Source: Lumbricus terrestris (Eukaryota > Annelida > Clitellata > Crassiclitellata > Lumbricidae). From it: a stretch of 64,000 nucleotides of DNA. Position numbers and translations under genes: made by a program. The notes beneath the pieces were generated by a model, which saw nothing but the letters and a program-made list of their open reading frames with translations, was not told the origin of the DNA and did not search any database. This document shows, one piece after another, positions 22,801 to 29,561 of this stretch. The stretch lies in NCBI GenBank assembly GCA_949752735.1, contig OX457044.1:13765815-13829814 (forward strand), written 5' to 3'. Every line of letters starts with the position of its first letter. Within the stretch, counting starts at the first letter, position 1.

Positions 22801-23507
22801 CAATCCAGCTTCAGAATGACTGCACTAACCCTAAAACTAACCCTAACCGACCCTCACGACGCCTAACCTGAGCCCTAACCGACCCTCACACGAAAAATCC
22901 CGCTTCAATTTCGTCAGGAAATATTTTTCATCAAATTTATAAAAAAAAGTTACCTGCTACCGAGTCATTATAGAATATAACCCACTACTTTTCAAGAACT
23001 CTTACCCTGTCTTATCCGATCCTCCACCTTCCAATTCCCGACCCAGACGACACCCGCCTTAGAAGCTGTTCCGCCCTTTTTGACTCAACGCAGCGCTCGT
23101 GAATAAGCTGGTGCCCCGCGCTTGGCTTTCGAGTGGTGCTCTAGTAATTTGGAGATCACGATGCTTTTATGTCATGTCGTTTGTAACTCAGAATGCGGTC
23201 TGCAACTATGAATTAAGGGGAATGCTTACTTACTTGCTTACTTGCTTACTTACTTATGTCGCTTTAAGCACGTTTACTTAATAAGAAAAAAACCTGAGTA
23301 TAAAAAACACACCCTCTTTGCCTTTTCAAAAATCAGATTAATCTTATTCATACGGAAAAGTCGTTCGCCATCGTAACTCTTCCTGTCTAACACAGTATCA
23401 CCAAAAGTTTCATCACTCTCTTCCAATGAAGTCTCTACGAAATTAATCATAAGAACAAACGCAACTGCAACCCAAACAAAACTTTTCGTAATTGGCAGCA
23501 ACGCCAT
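1450..23507 (-). CDS. LRPAP1: LRPAP1 (RAP) homologue, five coding exons, 3' end outside window
   Basis: Joined exons 23507-23313, 18861-18720, 16897-16733, 7720-7625 and 1682-1450 give 277 codons with phases 0, 1, 1, 1, 0 at the junctions. By family knowledge RAP is an ER chaperone that binds LDL-receptor-family proteins, keeps them from binding ligand early, and is held in the ER by a C-terminal HNEL-type signal. Seen here: an N-terminal hydrophobic signal peptide, then [25 protein letters not shown], a QFGLLESYG segment, [15 protein letters not shown], and [17 protein letters not shown], all in the order of the vertebrate protein. Vertebrate RAP is about 357 residues, so about 80 residues (the last helical domain and the retention signal) are missing and should lie left of base 1. 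Introns run from 1.8 to 9.0 kb and are full of transposons. Confidence 0.9.
2305..2362 (+). repeat. 58-bp dispersed repeat, copy 1
   Basis: The stretch TGCTACAATAAATATTTTGT through CACATTCAACCA(T/C)ATCAGC occurs again, almost identical, at 5126-5183. The first copy lies upstream of the RTE element and the second inside it. Its origin is unknown. Confidence 0.7.
3485..3921 (-). mobile_element. 5'-truncated RTE-like insertion nested in an RTE copy
   Basis: The minus-strand ORF contains [45 protein letters not shown] and [16 protein letters not shown], the C-terminal end of an RTE-type polyprotein. GCCTGGTCATG is repeated on both sides (3474-3484 and 3922-3932), an 11-bp target duplication. Removing the insert restores [14 protein letters not shown] in the host RTE frame. 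Confidence 0.85.
5126..5183 (+). repeat. 58-bp dispersed repeat, copy 2
   Basis: Nearly identical to 2305-2362. It interrupts the RTE coding region between the FADD motif and the C-terminal region. Confidence 0.7.
6090..6640 (+). pseudogene. CR1/jockey-type LINE, C-terminal RT fragment
   Basis: It reads [20 protein letters not shown] then CSSLLDS, followed by [19 protein letters not shown] and [20 protein letters not shown] in shifting frames. This is the order found at the C-terminus of CR1/jockey-group reverse transcriptases (SRLDYCNSLL, LHWLPVxxRI, WNSLPxxIR). Several stops are present. Confidence 0.75.
6905..6950 (+). repeat. LINE 3' tail (GAGCACTCCTGAGTAG ... GCACTATATAA)
   Basis: This is a diverged copy of the tail seen at 46834, 38072 and elsewhere in this window. 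It marks the 3' end of a LINE or SINE. Confidence 0.6.
7017..7100 (+). repeat. LINE 3' tail, second type, with ATTAC repeats
   Basis: GTGAATAAGTTGGTCTCC, then GGCTTTTGTGGGCGCTGAGA, then TTACATTACATTAG. The same tail is at 29472 and 23097. Confidence 0.6.
7625..7720 (-). CDS. LRPAP1: LRPAP1 exon 4
   Basis: The acceptor is CACTAG|ATCAGG and the donor is GAAG|GTATCT. The 96-bp exon reads [20 protein letters not shown] then [12 protein letters not shown]. This matches the RAP domain 2 helix (vertebrate EELDKLWREFLHHKEKVHEY). Both phases are 1, so it fits exons 3 and 5. The exon has no ATG-initiated ORF and is easily missed by ORF calling. Confidence 0.88.
7815..8315 (+). pseudogene. non-LTR RT C-terminal domain fragment (DGKRPDG family)
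   Basis: It reads [39 protein letters not shown] and [10 protein letters not shown], then, after frameshifts, [20 protein letters not shown]. The order matches the fragment at 12994-13608. It is broken by stops and lies close to LRPAP1 exon 4 in intron 3. Confidence 0.7.
8579..10096 (-). mobile_element. Harbinger-like composite element, copy X (1518 bp, TTA TSD)
   Basis: It begins GGCCAAAAAAAAATAATG and ends in the inverse (...TTTTTTTTGCC), with TTA on both sides (8576-8578 and 10097-10099). It is an inverted copy of 10533-11326. The first 490 bases match the last 490 of that copy, and the last 300 match its first 300. It holds about 720 extra bases (about 9073-9795) with two LINE 3' tails and an AGAGCACAGTGAGCAAA-type run. 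The TWA duplication fits PIF/Harbinger; no transposase is seen. Confidence 0.75.
9082..9260 (+). repeat. two LINE 3' tails in tandem
   Basis: GGGAGCGCTTCTGAGTAG (9082) and CCCCTCTGAGTAGTTAACTT (9200) each lead to GGTGCTATA. The second is followed by GAATGAATGAATG. Both lie inside composite element X. Confidence 0.65.
10226..11395 (+). pseudogene. RTE-group RT fragment, split by composite element Y
   Basis: It reads [40 protein letters not shown] and [15 protein letters not shown], then continues after element Y (10533-11326) as [20 protein letters not shown]. The uninterrupted version of the same junction, CATTGTAATGGATGC, is present in the neighbouring copy at 11630-11645. The FADD-type box is broken. 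Confidence 0.8.
10533..11326 (+). mobile_element. Harbinger-like composite element, copy Y (794 bp, TAA TSD)
   Basis: The ends are GGCCAAAAAAAATAATGTTG and, inverted, GGCCAAAAAAAAATAATGCT. TAA flanks both sides (10530-10532 and 11327-11329). The empty site is preserved in the tandem RT copy at about 11630. Internally a second terminus-like sequence (about 10738) matches one at 9897 in copy X, so the family is itself a nested structure. Confidence 0.8.
11463..12485 (+). pseudogene. second copy of the RTE-group RT, with C-terminus
   Basis: It starts within the palm region and keeps an open frame from 11638: [20 protein letters not shown] (catalytic ADD box), [32 protein letters not shown] and [13 protein letters not shown]. 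After a stop at 12145 it continues as [16 protein letters not shown] and [24 protein letters not shown]-repeat tail follows. The upstream 11396-11462 joins it to the first copy and is not RT-like. Confidence 0.82.
12489..12516. repeat. (TAA)n tail
   Basis: Nine TAA units directly follow the RT C-terminus and act as its 3' tail. A looser A/T-rich run (12596-12640) follows an 80-base unrecognised segment. Confidence 0.85.
12640..13612 (+). pseudogene. non-LTR RT C-terminal region (PHSGDW / DGKRPDG family)
   Basis: The first part reads [20 protein letters not shown] and [14 protein letters not shown]. After a frameshift an open frame (12994-13608) has [40 protein letters not shown] and [20 protein letters not shown]. 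This long C-terminal block is common downstream of the RT domain in a widespread animal LINE group. A cysteine/histidine cluster expected between the two parts is degraded. Confidence 0.8.
13658..13697. repeat. (ACT)n microsatellite
   Basis: ACT repeats with a CAACAA interruption. Confidence 0.9.
13698..13739 (-). repeat. 42-bp exact inverted copy of 13200-13241
   Basis: GGGATGAGGGTTATACCGTC onward is the perfect reverse complement of bases 13200-13241 in the LINE C-terminal region (coding [13 protein letters not shown]). It lies between two ACT arrays. Confidence 0.9.
13841..13906. repeat. (ACT)n(AAT)n compound microsatellite
   Basis: About 14 ACT units then about 8 AAT units. They follow GCGCGTTAGAAATAATAAAT and (TTGTA)n, which looks like another LINE tail. 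Confidence 0.9.
14097..14237 (+). repeat. 19-bp tandem repeat with GCATGC core
   Basis: About seven units of GTGACAGCATGCTCATTGA with small variants and one internal GCATGCTGCATGC slip. It stops about 10 bases before the mariner palindrome. Confidence 0.9.
14249..15212 (-). mobile_element. mariner/Tc1-type palindromic element (964 bp)
   Basis: The ends TAGGGTGTCTCGATAGG and (inverted) TAGGTTGTCTCGATAGG are flanked by TA. The two arms (about 14249-14655 and 14795-15212) are close inverted copies. The 140-base centre and part of the arm encode, on the minus strand, [20 protein letters not shown], the region around the third catalytic Asp of Tc1/mariner transposases. The first two acidic residues are absent, so it cannot move itself. 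Confidence 0.85.
15411..15482. repeat. short inverted repeat
   Basis: AACCCTTTGAAAAC near 15409 and GGTTCAAAGGGTT at 15469-15481 are inverted. The intervening 50 bases are unremarkable. The rest of 15213-15755 shows nothing I can name. Confidence 0.4.
15762..16595. mobile_element. MITE family 1, copy 2 (834 bp, 6-bp TSD)
   Basis: Same termini (TAGGGCCCCCAGAAATT) and same orientation as 465-1303, with AATAAC on both sides (15756-15761 and 16596-16601). By eye it matches copy 1 along its whole length with scattered substitutions and a few indels. Confidence 0.88.
16733..16897 (-). CDS. LRPAP1: LRPAP1 exon 3
   Basis: The acceptor is CTACAG|GAATCTTG and the donor is TTCAG|GTATGAG. The exon reads [14 protein letters not shown], a less conserved linker, then [20 protein letters not shown] and SAFS. 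This covers the end of RAP domain 1 and the start of domain 2 (vertebrate DPRLEKLWHKA). Both ends are phase 1. The end of a MITE (16595) lies only about 140 bases downstream in the next intron. Confidence 0.92.
17600..18175 (+). pseudogene. CR1/jockey-type LINE RT fragment
   Basis: It reads [20 protein letters not shown] (motif A), [17 protein letters not shown] (motif B, 17811 onward), a decayed YADDVQ box near 17900, and [17 protein letters not shown] (about 18110). It is broken by stops and lies in LRPAP1 intron 2. Confidence 0.8.
18720..18861 (-). CDS. LRPAP1: LRPAP1 exon 2
   Basis: The acceptor is TTAG|ATACTTCC and the donor is CTTG|GTAAGA. The 47 codons plus one base read [20 protein letters not shown], then [20 protein letters not shown], then LIRRKFL. 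This matches the RAP domain 1 segment with its LDEDGE motif. It joins exon 1 in phase 0 and exon 3 in phase 1 without a stop. Confidence 0.93.
18987..19634 (+). pseudogene. hAT transposon remnant with C-terminal dimerisation region
   Basis: It begins CAGTGATTCCCAACCTGTG, a typical hAT-like terminus. The ORF at 19281-19634 includes [17 protein letters not shown] and [14 protein letters not shown], matching the C-terminal region of ZBED/SCAND3-like hAT transposases. The N-terminal zinc finger and catalytic part are missing. No clear right terminus is seen. Confidence 0.65.
19881..21187 (-). mobile_element. RTE-like retrotransposon, 5'-truncated, largely intact RT
   Basis: The minus-strand frame is open through [47 protein letters not shown] (RQGDPLSP motif), [18 protein letters not shown] (catalytic FADD), [18 protein letters not shown] and [16 protein letters not shown]. 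It ends at a stop at 19896 and a GATGAT tail. CCCCATTTGGTTTCA flanks it on both sides (19866-19880 and 21188-21202). Endonuclease and N-terminal RT are missing. The 5' junction carries an extra copy of adjacent target DNA. One of the youngest RT copies in the window. Confidence 0.88.
21139..21249. repeat. 46-bp direct repeat at the RTE 5' junction
   Basis: CAAGCCATTAAATAAATGCA onward occurs at 21139-21184 and again at 21204-21249, on either side of the RTE target duplication. Confidence 0.85.
21318..21545. repeat. tandem repeat, about 75-bp units, three copies
   Basis: Each unit runs GACTAAAAAAAAGTCATCAA, CTTTTTTGGCGGCTGAATTG, then TTTCCTGAAAAATTGGAC. It lies inside the hAT-like element. A diverged relative occurs at 56700-56815. 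Confidence 0.85.
22012..22430 (+). pseudogene. CR1-type LINE 3' end with tail
   Basis: It reads [38 protein letters not shown] and [16 protein letters not shown] in one frame to 22368. It is followed by GGGAGCGCTTCTGAACGG, GCTTTATAAATGC and (AATAC)n. Confidence 0.8.
22579..22982. mobile_element. 404-bp MITE, 9-bp TSD, Mutator-like
   Basis: Perfect 26-bp terminal inverted repeats start GGTTATATTCTATAATGACT. CACTACTTT flanks both sides (22570-22578 and 22983-22991). Inside is a CCCTAAC-rich stretch (22824-22890). The 9-bp duplication is typical of Mutator-like elements; no transposase. It splits a LINE remnant (22430-23090). Confidence 0.8.
23085..23165 (+). repeat. LINE 3' tail, second type
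   Basis: GCAGCGCTCGTGAATAAGCT through GGTGCTCTAGTAATTTGGAG, matching the tail at 29465-29545. (TTACTTGC)n-like repeats at 23226-23262 follow. Confidence 0.65.
23313..23507 (-). CDS. LRPAP1: LRPAP1 exon 1 (start codon, signal peptide)
   Basis: The ATG at 23507-23505 opens [20 protein letters not shown], a typical signal peptide. An acidic stretch follows, then [19 protein letters not shown], which matches the first RAP helix (GEEFRMEKLNQLWEKAQR in vertebrates). The exon is 65 codons long and ends in phase 0. The donor is AGG|GTGTGT, a weak but valid GT site. The reading frame stays open upstream, but this is the first Met followed by a signal peptide. I see no TATA box in the 200 bases upstream. 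Confidence 0.88.
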
Positions 23508-23794
23508 TTTGAGCCAGGGTTGCCAGAATTCGTAAATGCTTTGTCGCGCAGATCGCGTTGAAAAGTCGCCCAAAGGTCGCAAGATGAGCAGCTGAAGATT
23601 AGCAAATTGATGCAAAGCACATTTAAAACTTAAAAGTACTTTAACGGTTTCGTTAGGATCTTCAAAAGACACGTGATGTAAACATTTAGATGGCAGACGG
23701 GCTAGTTCTCACCGTGGACTAGTCAATTTGCAATTGAGCATTTTTTGCTTAAGTTAACCACACGAGTCACACTATAGTCACCTCTCATATAGAC

Positions 23795-24250
23795 CATGTG
23801 GTTTCCTCTTGTGCCGGGTCCCTTCATGCCTTGCGAACGTTGAGAGCTCATGGACTATCACCGGATGCTCTTCATACAGTTACAAAAGCAACTACTGTTT
23901 CCAGAATGATGTATGCTGCTCCTTCCTGGTGGTGCTTTACCATAGCCTACTGCTCAGTACCGAGCCAGGATCGAGCACTATAGCTATTATCAAGAGTACG
24001 TCGATCAGGGTACGGTACTTGCCAAATGACTCGCCTTCTGCGACTGAAATGGTTGATCTTGCTGATGATCGTCTTCAAGCTGCCGTTTCCAGAAACGATT
24101 TCCATGTTCTCCGACCGCTTTCCCACCGGTTGCTGGTCGTCCTTACCGTCACAACGTTGTAGCATATTATATTGCCAACCAAAGATGACCGACATTTAGC
24201 CTACATCTCTCGGGTTTTGTATAGAAAGGCACCCTATGCTTGTTAATGAT
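23795..24250 (+). pseudogene. jockey/CR1-group LINE C-terminal fragment
   Basis: SLHALRTLRAHGLSPDALHT and TVSRMMYAAPSWWCFT match the conserved YAMRTLRAHGL...LMYAASAWWGF block of an animal LINE. The rest is out of frame. It lies just upstream of the LRPAP1 start. Confidence 0.75.
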
Positions 24251-24429
24251 AATAAATTTTATGCTCGCATTAGCCTAGTAGCCTATATATAGGCCCTATA
24301 AACATATAGACTAAAATCATTCTTTTTGTAATTTCTGTCGTTTTGTGCTCTCATCCTAAGACAAATTCAACAGACAAGGCTAAAGACATAGACTATAGGT
24401 ATTATGAAGCGAGCAGCCAAATGAAGAAC

Positions 24430-24850
24430 TCGTTCAATGCGCTAAATTATTAGTCCAAGTGTACGAGCCCACGAGTACCGAACAATTCTACTGGTGACAA
24501 AGGCTTGCACAAGTAGCACTATGAGATATGGATCTTGAGACAATTTGGAGTTGCCGAAGCTGGTAGTTGCAACTACGAGTGACCAAATTAATATATGCTT
24601 TGAGAAATTGCGCTCTTGATCCAAAGTAATTCCATGGTCTCGCACTATACTGTGAGACAGAATGAGATATCAGGGAGAGTTACTGCTATTAAGTGCAGGT
24701 CAATGGATGTCAATTGCCTGCGAGTAGGCCTAGTTCTAGAGGGATTTAGTAACAAGCGATCAGATGCCATCCATGATGAGAGAACATCAATGGCATTGGG
24801 CATAGACAATAAAGATACAGTGGGCACTGCACCAGCGGCAAAGCAGTGAG
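24430..24850 (-). pseudogene. CR1-type LINE RT fragment
   Basis: The minus strand reads VLSSWMASDRLLLNPSRTRP, then in another frame VRDHGITLDQERNFSKHI and LLVQAFVTSRI. This is the SWMxxNxLxLNPSKT...VRDLGVTLD order of CR1-type enzymes. Confidence 0.75.
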
Positions 24851-24855
24851 CATAG

Positions 24856-25077
24856 CACTGCAGTGGCGGCGCCAGGATTTCAGTTTTGGGGGGAGGGGGC
24901 TGAAGCCTCGCGACGCAAATTTCCCATTTTCATCCGACCGAAATCTCATTAAATTTTTTCTTTTTTTAGTCCTCGGCCGAAAATCGTAAATATTTCAATG
25001 TAAAAAATCGGATGGCCCTTTTTTAGGGGGGGGGGGCTGAGCCTCTTATAGGGGGGTTGCCCCCTAGCGCCGCCACT
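24856..25077. mobile_element. 222-bp hAT-type MITE, 8-bp TSD
   Basis: The left end is CACTGCAGTGGCGGCGCCAGG; the right end is inverted CAGTGGCGGCGCTAGGG. GAGCATAG flanks both sides exactly (24848-24855 and 25078-25085). The left terminus has five extra bases forming the palindrome CACTGCAGTG. The interior has G runs (25026-25038). Confidence 0.8.
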
Positions 25078-25599
25078 GGAGCATAGGCCTGCAGGCTGCA
25101 CGTCGTCATGGCGCCGACTCTGCGAGGCCCGTGAGTGCCCAGCATCACCAGAAATGAGCCATGAGAGGCACCACATAATATGCATGGGCACCACCAGAAA
25201 TCAGCCAGCAAAACGTGCTTTTTAAGAAATTATTTCTCTGTTGGCATTGCTTATCTATAAAAATCATTGCATCTTTTATACATTTTTTTTGTTATCTCGG
25301 TTTGTCTACGTACCTTACAGTTACAGTCCTTACTATTAGGCCTACTCCAGTTTTACCCCATCCGGTAGTCTGAACTCCATTGGTCCTCAGCCGATCAGCG
25401 AATAGGCTACGAGGAAATGTTCACCGAAATCCTTCTTATTCGATCCGCTTCCCTCATTTCTTTTTATTACGGTCCGGACGAAGACGACGATTTGAATGAC
25501 TTTCCTGTTATTGTACATGCTCAGCAGGATTGTACTCAGAACTTTTGAGGTGAGTAGGGCCTACACGCTGCCGCCGGAAAAATCGACTTTTTTGGACCT

Positions 25600-26100
25600 T
25601 TTTTAGTCACCAAAGTTTTTTGCCGTGATATTTCGCACTGAAAACCTTTAAAACAGCGCAATGAAAAGAAAATTTTGAGGAAATAACAGCTTAAATGTAA
25701 CTATTTCAGTGTGGAATTTTGAAACAATGGCAAGGATGCTTTTCGGGTCTTAAACCACGACTATGATGAGCGATTTCGGTAAAATGACAGCCTATACCAT
25801 CGCATGCAGTGTGGCAAAAAAAACTAGGAAAAGGTGAGGAGCAATCCCCTCCTCAAACCCCTTCCCTGCTCGGTGCTGTGCACCTCTGCGATCGTCCTTT
25901 AGTCGCGAGTTCGTCCCCTAAAACCAAGTCCAAGTCTCCGCCTATGAACAGAGGTAATTTCGTTAACTCTTCGATCAAAAAGGGCCCTAAAATTTTCCGC
26001 GCTCGCCTTTCGACACTCACACTCTTCGTATTGGTCAACACGGCGCCTTTGCACGTTGTCAGCATAGAGTTGTTGCAGGAGGCCACATGCAGTCTTCAAT
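25600..26100 (+). repeat. dispersed repeat H, copy
   Basis: TTTCGGTAAAATGACAGCCT, CTCGGTGCTGTGCACCTCTG and related pieces recur at 57810-58240, 61300-62110 and (inverted) 43430-43740. It belongs to the hAT-like element interior. Confidence 0.55.
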
Positions 26101-26948
26101 GAGAGTGCTCAGAGCCTCAGACACAAGCACATGTCTATCTATAGGCTATATCTCGGATCAATGACTACTTGACTTCAAATTCACTCCTTAGCCCAAACCA
26201 GTCCGGTTTTACTAAAAAAGCACTCCACCGAAACACTTCTCACTTCTCTCTACAATAAACTTGTCTCTGCCATCTCTCATCAACAAGTCTCCTGCCTTTG
26301 CCTCCTTGATGTTTCTGCAGCCTTTGACGCCATCGACCATAACATACTACTCCAAAGACTGCCTTCCTGGTTTGGCTTCACCGACACTGTCCTACTTTGG
26401 ATTCAGTCTTATCTCTCATCACGCTCTTTCTCAGTCAAAACACTTGAAACGTCATCTCAATCATGCCCTCTCACCTGTGGTGTTCCGCAAGGTTTTGTCC
26501 TCGGGCCCCTCTTGTTCATCCTCTACACCACTCCACTCAGTTCACTCATAAAAGCCTCCACAGTCGACCATCAGTCCATCATCTATATGCTGACGACACC
26601 CAATTATTCATCTCTTTCTCTCCAAGCAGCTTCTCTGACTCGATAATCTTCTCTCTGTGGACACCCAAATCACCTCTTGGATGACCTCAAATATCCTCTG
26701 CCTTAACCCCTCCAAGACAGAATTTATACTAATTGGCCTCAGAGAACAACTCAAGAAAATTCCTGATGACCTGATCCCTCTATTTCCTTCAACAATGACT
26801 CTTCTTCCAACCACACTTTCTCCGCAAATTCTCCTGTCCGAAACCTAGGTGTAATCTTTGACCAACATCTTAGCTTCTCCGACCACACAACCCAACTTTC
26901 CCGCACTTGTTTCATGCACATACGAGATCTCCGCAGAATCCGACCTAT

Positions 26949-27851
26949 CTTCTTCTATCTTCTCTTCCGTCATCGATATGACGATGAGGCCTGTATGAAT
27001 TTCTTCCAAACTTCTCTGCTTCTGATGATTTCTCCGATCTCGACCAAGCTGGTGCCCTTCTCTCTCAGATCTTCTTTGATGTTGTCCATCCAGGTCTTCC
27101 TCTGCCTCCCTCTGCTTCTTTCTCCTTCTACATGCCCATGCAGTGCAGCGTTTGGTAGTCTTTGCTCCGTCATTCTTCTCACATGACCGAACCATCTGAG
27201 TCTTCTCTTCTTGATTTTTTCTATTATTGTTTCATCGACTCCTAGTTCTTCTCTTGTTATTTCATTTCTGATCTTCTCTCTCCTGCTTCTACCTATGATT
27301 CTCCTGAGCCAGCTCATCTCTGCTACCAACAGTCTCCGTTCGTCTTCTTTCCGTAAACACCAGCACTCTGATCCGTATAGTAATACTGGTTCTACTAAGG
27401 TATGATAGAGCTTCATCTTAGTTTTGATGGATATGTTTCTTGCTTTCCACATTTTCCCCAGTTTTCCGAATGCCGTACATGCCAGTCCAATTCTTCGTTT
27501 GATATCTTCTTCGCACCTTCCGTCTTCTGTTATCAGGCCTCCTAGATAGACGAATCTGGTAACTTGCTCTAATATTCCGTTCTCTGTTCTTATCTGTAAA
27601 TCCTCATGACGTTTTCCAATGACCATTGTTTTTGTTTTTTCGACATTGATTTTGAGACCCATTCTCCTACTGCTTTTATCTACCCTGCTTGTTATATCTT
27701 GTAGTTTCCCTTGTGTATCAGCTATCAAATCTATGTCGTCTGCAAAACGGAGGTTATTTAATGGACGTCCATTTAGGTTTATCCCATGTTCTTCCTCTTT
27801 CTTAGCAAGCCTCATTACTATTTCCAGTATCATATTGAACAGGTCCGATGA
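26949..27851 (-). mobile_element. RTE-like insertion (903 bp, 15-bp TSD) with open RT frame
   Basis: The minus-strand frame is open through [20 protein letters not shown] (FADD box), INVEKTKTMVIGKRHED, RFVYLGGLITEDGRCEEDI, LLYGSECWCLRKEDERRLL, RRLRWFGHVRRMTEQRLP and GERSRGRQRKTWMDNI. CAGAATCCGACCTAT flanks it (26934-26948 and 27852-27866). The 5' part is truncated. The 3' end is a GAAGATAGAAG-type tail. It belongs to a different RTE subgroup from 19881-21187. Confidence 0.88.
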
Positions 27852-28155
27852 CAGAATCCGACCTATGCTCGACTTTAAAACTGCACCCACAATAGCCACA
27901 TCCATAGTTCATGCGAAACTTGATTACTGCAACTCTCTCTTCCTAAACATTAATATAACCCAAATTAACCGCCTCCAAGCTATCCAGAATGCCCTCGCCC
28001 GTGCAGTGACGAAAACCCCCAAACGTCACCACATCACTCCTGTCCTGAAATCACTTCACTGGCTCAAAATACTGTGGCGAAACTCTCTCGACCTTTCCGT
28101 CCTTCCCTTCCTTTCACGTCCTCTTCCGGTCTTCCTGGGGAGGGGGGATTCTTCC

Positions 28156-28198
28156 GCACGGTGGTGTGACTCGTACCAGGATGCCGACACCACCGTGC
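28156..28198. repeat. 12-bp perfect hairpin
   Basis: GCACGGTGGTGT (28156-28167) and ACACCACCGTGC (28187-28198), with a 19-base loop, near the 5' end of the LTR-like element. Confidence 0.85.
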
Positions 28199-28342
28199 TA
28201 CATATGTCGCTGGTCCACTCCTACGGTCTGTCAGGAGATTTTGTCGTCGCCAACCAAAGAAACAACTCGATGACGGTTTTAAACTCTATTAAAGAACGAA
28301 TTAAAGAGAACGACTACTTCGAAACAATGAATCAAATAACGT

Positions 28343-28606
28343 GAGCCTTTTCAACGAACGGAGCTCCCGCTACCTCTTCAAAGTGAGCCCTCTAACCGAA
28401 CGGAGCTCCCGCTGCCTCTTCAAGATGAGCCTTTTAACCGAACGGAGCTCCCGCTGCCTCTTCAAGATGAGCCTTTTAACCGAACGGAGCTCCCGCTGCC
28501 TCTTCAAGATGAGCCCTCTAACCGAACGGAGCTCCCGCTGCCTCTTCAAGATGAGCCTTTTAACCGAACGGAGCTCCCGCTGCCTCTTCAAGATGAGCCT
28601 TTTTAT
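28343..28606 (+). repeat. 42-bp minisatellite, six copies
   Basis: The unit is GAGCCTTTTAACCGAACGGA then GCTCCCGCTGCCTCTTCAAGAT. Because 42 is divisible by 3, it reads as MSLLTERSSRCLFK repeated. I see no reason to think it is translated. Confidence 0.92.
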
Positions 28607-28629
28607 CCCTTAAAACTACTGCCTTATAT

Positions 28630-28945
28630 ACTTAGCGGCTGGTTAATAAATCTGGCCAGAACCGGTTCACCAGTTAGTGGTTACATACTAATCTTAACCA
28701 CCCATTACCGCAATGTTAACCGTCGGTTAATATTCCCCAATACTTAACCGGAATACCTCACACAATTAGCCTCGGTTAAGTTATAACCGGTACCGACTGA
28801 AACCCCACACAAACACCGGTTCTACTTGCCTCAGATTTAACCGCCCAAATACATGCATTCTGCCTGGTTAACTCTTAGGATCCCAACCGGTTAAATTACA
28901 TGGCCAAGCTAAGTTCTTAACCAGCAATCTTAACCACACCAAATA
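28630..28945. promoter_or_regulatory. cluster of AACCGGTT and GGTTAA motifs
   Basis: AACCGGTT occurs exactly at 28660 and 28885, with near matches AACCGGTA and CACCGGTT, plus about ten TTAACC/GGTTAA half-sites in 315 bases. AACCGGTT is the known consensus of Grainyhead/CP2-type factors. Function is inference only; it may just be diverged repeat sequence. Confidence 0.3.
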
Positions 28946-29561
28946 ACCCCTTTAGCAGCAAGTGTACCTAATGAACTCTATTACCAGCAAAGTTCGCTAC
29001 AATACCTGAACGCATCGAATACAAAGTCCTCTCACTCACTTACAATACACTTCAATCATCCCAGCCGTTCTACCTTCGTCAGTTGTTCACCATCCAGCCA
29101 CCTCGTTCAACACGCTCCTCATCCTCCATTACACTGCTTCGCCCTCCCATTACTTCATCACTGAAATTTGCAAACCGCTCCATAGCCATTGCCGTTCCAC
29201 CTCTCTGGAACAAATTTCCGCCAGCACTTCGGCAAACTTCCGACCCATCATACGAACTCACCAAAACTCCACCTCTCGCTATCTCCCCACAGGTCTTTCA
29301 CTCAAAACTGTAAACATTGCTCTTTCACAAATCCTATCCTGATTCCTCCTCTTCTCATCACATCCCTCGTCATTTCAATTCTAAACATCACCCACCTTAG
29401 TCGTCCATCTATCTGCCTGCCTGACTCTCCGGACTTGACCCGCTGCCTATCGATTTTGTTTTGATTGAGCGCCTGTGAATAAGCTGGTTTCCGCGACTTG
29501 GCTTTTGTGGGCGCTGTAGAAGTCTCGAGATTACGATTACGATTAGGATTAATTGGAACCT

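Larger units (their letters stand above)
28073..29001. mobile_element. solo-LTR-like element (929 bp, TG...CA, 4-bp TSD)
   Basis: It starts TGTGGCGAAACT and ends AGTTCGCTACA, short inverted ends with TG/CA termini. ATAC flanks it (28069-28072 and 29002-29005). Leaving it out restores HWLKIPERIEYKV in the host LINE. There is no gag/pol, so it looks like a solo LTR; a TATATA at 28625 could be promoter-like. It contains a 42-bp minisatellite, a 12-bp hairpin and an AACCGGTT-rich segment. Confidence 0.6.
26160..29545 (+). pseudogene. CR1/L2-like LINE with two nested insertions
   Basis: Reverse-transcriptase pieces in order: LLDVSAAFDAIDHNILLQRL (motif A, about 26308), CGVPQGFVLGPLLFILYT (motif B, about 26480), HHLYADDTQLFISFSPSS (catalytic YADD, about 26580), WMTSNILCLNPSKTEFILIG (about 26675), VRNLGVIFDQHLSFSDH (about 26840), IRDLRRIRP, [RTE insertion], VHAKLDYCNSLF (about 27910), LKSLHWLK, [LTR-like insertion], ERIEYKVLSLTYNTL (29010) and VPPLWNKFPPALRQT (29190). 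It ends with a hairpin-type tail and (ATTACG)n. Several frameshifts make it inactive. Confidence 0.85.

Noticed and set aside
28343..28606. CRISPR array
   Set aside because: The units are contiguous without unique spacers, and the window is eukaryotic. No other array in the window has spacers either.
28341..28613. Repeat protein MSLLTERSSRCLFK x6 as a real gene
   Set aside because: It is a minisatellite of period 42 in an LTR-like element; the opposite strand is open too.
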